From Bacillota bacterium (lineage in GTDB: Bacteria; Bacillota; Clostridia; Christensenellales; Borkfalkiaceae), in assembly GCA_023403375.1 (NCBI GenBank), contig JAEYEN010000037.1, positions 1 through 7,130 on the forward strand: a stretch of DNA of 7,130 nt, given 5' to 3'. A program made the translations under genes and the position numbers. This document shows positions 4,481 through 7,130 of this stretch, one piece after another (within the stretch, counting starts at the first letter, position 1; every line of letters begins with the position of its first letter). Below the pieces are notes generated by a model. It made no database searches. It was not told the DNA's origin and worked only from the letters and a program-made list of their open reading frames with translations.

Positions 4481-7130
4481 TCAGTCAAACAAACCGAATT
4501 TTACGAAAGAATAATTATCGCGTTCTTTATCGCTCTTACCGTTCTTCCACGTGTTAAGAAGTTCGAACGAATCGGGCGCAACCGCAATAGGTTCTTCTGC
4601 GTCTTTCATATGGTGCGGACCCATAAGGTTACGATTAGAAGAATACAGCGTGATTTCCGCAACGTTTTTGCCCTTTACAAGGTAGTCTTTTAAGTCTACC
4701 TTACTATCGAAATAACCTTTTGCGACTTTTTTGCCGTTTACTTTAATTTCGGAAAGATGATATCTGCCGTTTAATCTCAGAACCGTGGCGCCGCCGTCGT
4801 AATTGAATTCTTTACCCAAAGTAATAGACCCTGCAAAGAACGGATAGCCGCTTTCGACCGTTTCGGTAACGATTTTCTGTTTTTTGCCGATATAGAAGTC
4901 GTCGCCGAGCAGAACGTTTTTCTCTTTACCCGCTTTTAATCCTTTCTCGGAGTATACCCCGAATTCGCCGAAAAGATAACAGGGTTCGATGGTCGTATCG
5001 TATGCCAGACAGTTTTTAAGACTTTCGGTTACGTTTTCGCCGAACAACGCAAAATACACGTCTTCTTTTTCAAAGAAATGGATTTTAAGTATCGCTTCGT
5101 TTTCGCCTTCTACAACACAGGAAGTGATGTCCGCTTTGCGGATTTTCTTTTCAAAGTCGGAAACCCCGTCGAATATTACTTCTTTGCCGTTTACTTTGCA
5201 CCAGATATTGTTCATATCTTCCGTTAAGAAAGAGATATGTTCGGGCAAATCTTTAACGGTAAATTTATATTTTAAGTAAAGGTCACCGTCATAACGTCTA
5301 TCCAGCATTTCGTTGAAAATACCCATATATGAAAGGGGTTTGGAATATTTTTCGCCGTCGGTAGAATATTCGATTTTATCGAGCGTTAAGTAGTTGCCGC
5401 TATCTCTTATATTTTCAAACTCTCCGCTTAAAGTAAATTCTTTTGCGGCGGGTTTTTCTTCTACTATATCGTCGCTGAAAAAGAGTATTGCGGACTCGCC
5501 CGCTTCCAACGTAACGGTTGCGGGAACTTTTTCTTCGGTAAGTTTTTCTAAGTCCACTTTAATAAAACTCTTGAAGTTACCGCCGTAAGTTACCGTGTAA
5601 GTTTTATCGCCTATATTTGCGGCGTATATAAAGTCTTTACCCTTAAACGTGTAATAAGCGGAATTTATGCTGGTGTCTTTCTTATCAACGAAGTACGGCT
5701 GACTCTTTGCAATCTCGTCCAACGTGCAGTTAGATTTAAACGAATATTTATGTTCTTCGCCCTCAATATAGGTGGGCATTTCGCCGTTAAAGAGCATTTT
5801 TCCGCCGAATTTATAATAGTTTTCAAACAATTGGGCGGAATATTTGCCCAAAGTTATAGTGTTGGGGAAAATAACGTAATCGTAAGAACACTGCCCTACG
5901 GTAAGTTTTTTGCCGGTGGCTTTTGCGTTAAGTCTTTCCATAACCGTTTCATCGATTATGTGGTAGTTTACGTTAATCGCCGAAAGTTGCTGACACAAAT
6001 CTACATACGGCTGAGTAAGCGTGCCGCGCAATGCGCCGACTTTTTCTCTTTTATAATCGAAATACAAACTTCTTACAGGGCTGAATATAGCAACCGAAAC
6101 GTGTTCTTCGCTTTCTGCGGTAAGGTAGCCGAGCCTTGCGAAATAATCGTTAAAGGTTTTCATATCCTTTCTTACCCACGGGTTAACCCATGAAAAATGC
6201 GCTGGATAATCTCTCTTTCTCTGCCCTTCTTCCGAATAAGGCATAAGATGTTCGCACATAAGGTTTATTCCGTGAACGTATTGCCAGTCGCCCAAACGTT
6301 TAAGTTCAAGCGGCGTTACGTCCCAACCGCACATAGCGTAAGTTTCTGTAAGCGCCTGCTTCTTTCCTGACTGACGAGCAACCGAAGATACCTGTTTCGG
6401 CATAATATCCGCGTCTACAAAACGGCAGAGTTTGTCCATACCTGGGATATTTTCGTACAGATAGAAAGGCATAATACCGCCGCAGTTCATAATCTGCCAT
6501 TCAAGGTCGCCTTCTTCTATATAATGCCCGGTAAGGCTTACGCCGTTTTCGTTGCACCAGTCGTAAATCTTTTTGCCGAAGTTTTCAAGCATTAAGGTCT
6601 GCATAGCCGTCCAGTATTTATATCTGAAAGCCCTGTACCCCTGTTTTTCGACGAACATAAGACCTAATCCGTCTAAAATATCTTCGTTATAAACTTCTTT
6701 GAAATAGGTTTTAAGTACTTTGGTGTAAGGGTGCGCCCATCTGTAATATTGCGGTTCGTCGGTAAAAAATCCTTTCAACAACTTCTTGAACTTTTTGCCG
6801 CAACGCTTTTTATATTCTTCGTGAGTGAGCGCAATAAACTTGTCCATAACTTCGCCGTTAAGTATATCGGCGGTAGAAACGGATAAGTGTTCGTAAACGT
6901 TAAGGTATTCCACCCCTTTAACGCCGTTTTGCACTCTTATCAGTTTATCTTTGCTTAAATCGTAAGAAACAAGTGCGTCTTTGTCGAACGCGCCCGTTTT
7001 GTAAGTTAAATACCTGTCGTGATTTTCGGGGTCTTCAAGCAATTTTCCGCCCGCAAAACCGCTGGGCCATCCGTTTTCGTCGTATGCCCAGGAATTCATT
7101 TTATATTTTTTACCTGCGTCTAAACAAGCG
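4481..7130 (-). CDS. Large glycoside hydrolase, GH106-like (putative alpha-L-rhamnosidase), N-terminus beyond window
   Basis: 882 codons are visible and the frame is still open at base 7130. The Met at 7099 is not the start: it has no ribosome binding site, and the ten codons before it (ACLDAGKKYK) run straight into the conserved WAYDENGWPSGFAGG block. Numbered from that Met, GFFTDEPQYY (Asp114-Glu115) and ALTETYAMCGW (Glu252) look like acidic ends of TIM-barrel strands and are candidate catalytic or binding residues. An alpha/beta segment (about 332-445), a beta sandwich (about 555-690) and a C-terminal galactose-binding-like domain (about 750-870) follow, the last with the characteristic NRNLMGPHH. 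This order fits the large GH106-type enzymes that cleave terminal L-rhamnose from plant or microbial glycans. Family assignment is from remembered motifs; the substrate is inferred. Whether it is secreted cannot be judged without the N-terminus. A good terminator follows the TGA. Confidence 0.7.
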   Translation of the reverse strand, partial: ACLDAGKKYKMNSWAYDENGWPSGFAGGKLLEDPENHDRYLTYKTGAFDKDALVSYDLSKDKLIRVQNGVKGVEYLNVYEHLSVSTADILNGEVMDKFIALTHEEYKKRCGKKFKKLLKGFFTDEPQYYRWAHPYTKVLKTYFKEVYNEDILDGLGLMFVEKQGYRAFRYKYWTAMQTLMLENFGKKIYDWCNENGVSLTGHYIEEGDLEWQIMNCGGIMPFYLYENIPGMDKLCRFVDADIMPKQVSSVARQSGKKQALTETYAMCGWDVTPLELKRLGDWQYVHGINLMCEHLMPYSEEGQRKRDYPAHFSWVNPWVRKDMKTFNDYFARLGYLTAESEEHVSVAIFSPVRSLYFDYKREKVGALRGTLTQPYVDLCQQLSAINVNYHIIDETVMERLNAKATGKKLTVGQCSYDYVIFPNTITLGKYSAQLFENYYKFGGKMLFNGEMPTYIEGEEHKYSFKSNCTLDEIAKSQPYFVDKKDTSINSAYYTFKGKDFIYAANIGDKTYTVTYGGNFKSFIKVDLEKLTEEKVPATVTLEAGESAILFFSDDIVEEKPAAKEFTLSGEFENIRDSGNYLTLDKIEYSTDGEKYSKPLSYMGIFNEMLDRRYDGDLYLKYKFTVKDLPEHISFLTEDMNNIWCKVNGKEVIFDGVSDFEKKIRKADITSCVVEGENEAILKIHFFEKEDVYFALFGENVTESLKNCLAYDTTIEPCYLFGEFGVYSEKGLKAGKEKNVLLGDDFYIGKKQKIVTETVESGYPFFAGSITLGKEFNYDGGATVLRLNGRYHLSEIKVNGKKVAKGYFDSKVDLKDYLVKGKNVAEITLYSSNRNLMGPHHMKDAEEPIAVAPDSFELLNTWKNGKSDKERDNYSFVKFGLFD

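Noticed and set aside
5750..6193. 147-residue plus-strand open frame, and shorter plus-strand frames at 4989-5279 and 5394-5588
   Set aside because: All are antisense shadows of the hydrolase gene, with no recognisable domains.
1..7130. CRISPR array, insertion sequence, tRNA/rRNA or phage genes
   Set aside because: I found no regularly spaced repeats of more than two units, no transposase or integrase motifs, and no clover-leaf or rRNA-like sequence.

Overview
The window looks like a moderately AT-rich Bacillota chromosome, most likely an anaerobic, gut-type clostridium. The grounds are AAGGAG/AGGAGGG ribosome binding sites, very AT-rich intergenic DNA, and a Y-family DNA polymerase paired with a YolD-like protein, an arrangement typical of that phylum. 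TAA, TAG and TGA all serve as stops, which fits the standard bacterial code. The taxonomic call is an inference from gene content and style, not from a marker gene.

Layout, left to right. (1) Positions 1-1551, minus strand: the first 517 codons of L-fucose isomerase (fucI); its C-terminus lies beyond the left edge. (2) Positions 1552-1675: a short divergent control region with overlapping back-to-back promoter candidates, flanked by two copies of a 10-bp direct repeat. (3) Positions 1676-2515, plus strand: an AraC-family cupin/helix-turn-helix regulator, very probably the local regulator of fucI. (4) Positions 2516-2620: a convergent intergenic spacer with two weak hairpins and a 22-bp tandem duplication. 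(5) Positions 2621-4205, minus strand: a two-gene operon of a Y-family translesion DNA polymerase followed by a YolD-like protein. The two genes overlap by 17 bp and the second starts with GTG. (6) Positions 4206-4480: the polymerase leader, with a possible 12-codon out-of-frame upstream ORF, a duplicated 24-bp element and a -10-like box, then the terminator of the next gene. (7) Positions 4481-7130, minus strand: a large glycoside hydrolase resembling family GH106 (alpha-L-rhamnosidase-like). It is cut by the right edge: its frame stays open through base 7130, so the Met at 7099 is not its real start.

How the parts fit. fucI, the AraC regulator and the large hydrolase suggest a deoxysugar (fucose/rhamnose-type) glycan utilisation neighbourhood. 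The hydrolase would release sugars, FucI would isomerise L-fucose to L-fuculose, and the regulator would sense a sugar and control the divergent promoter. The polymerase/YolD pair is a DNA-damage-tolerance module that sits between them with no metabolic link.

I found no clear sign of an undescribed system, mobile element, CRISPR array or structural RNA gene. The most useful second looks are the polymerase leader, the overlapping fucI/araC promoters and the exact substrate of the hydrolase.
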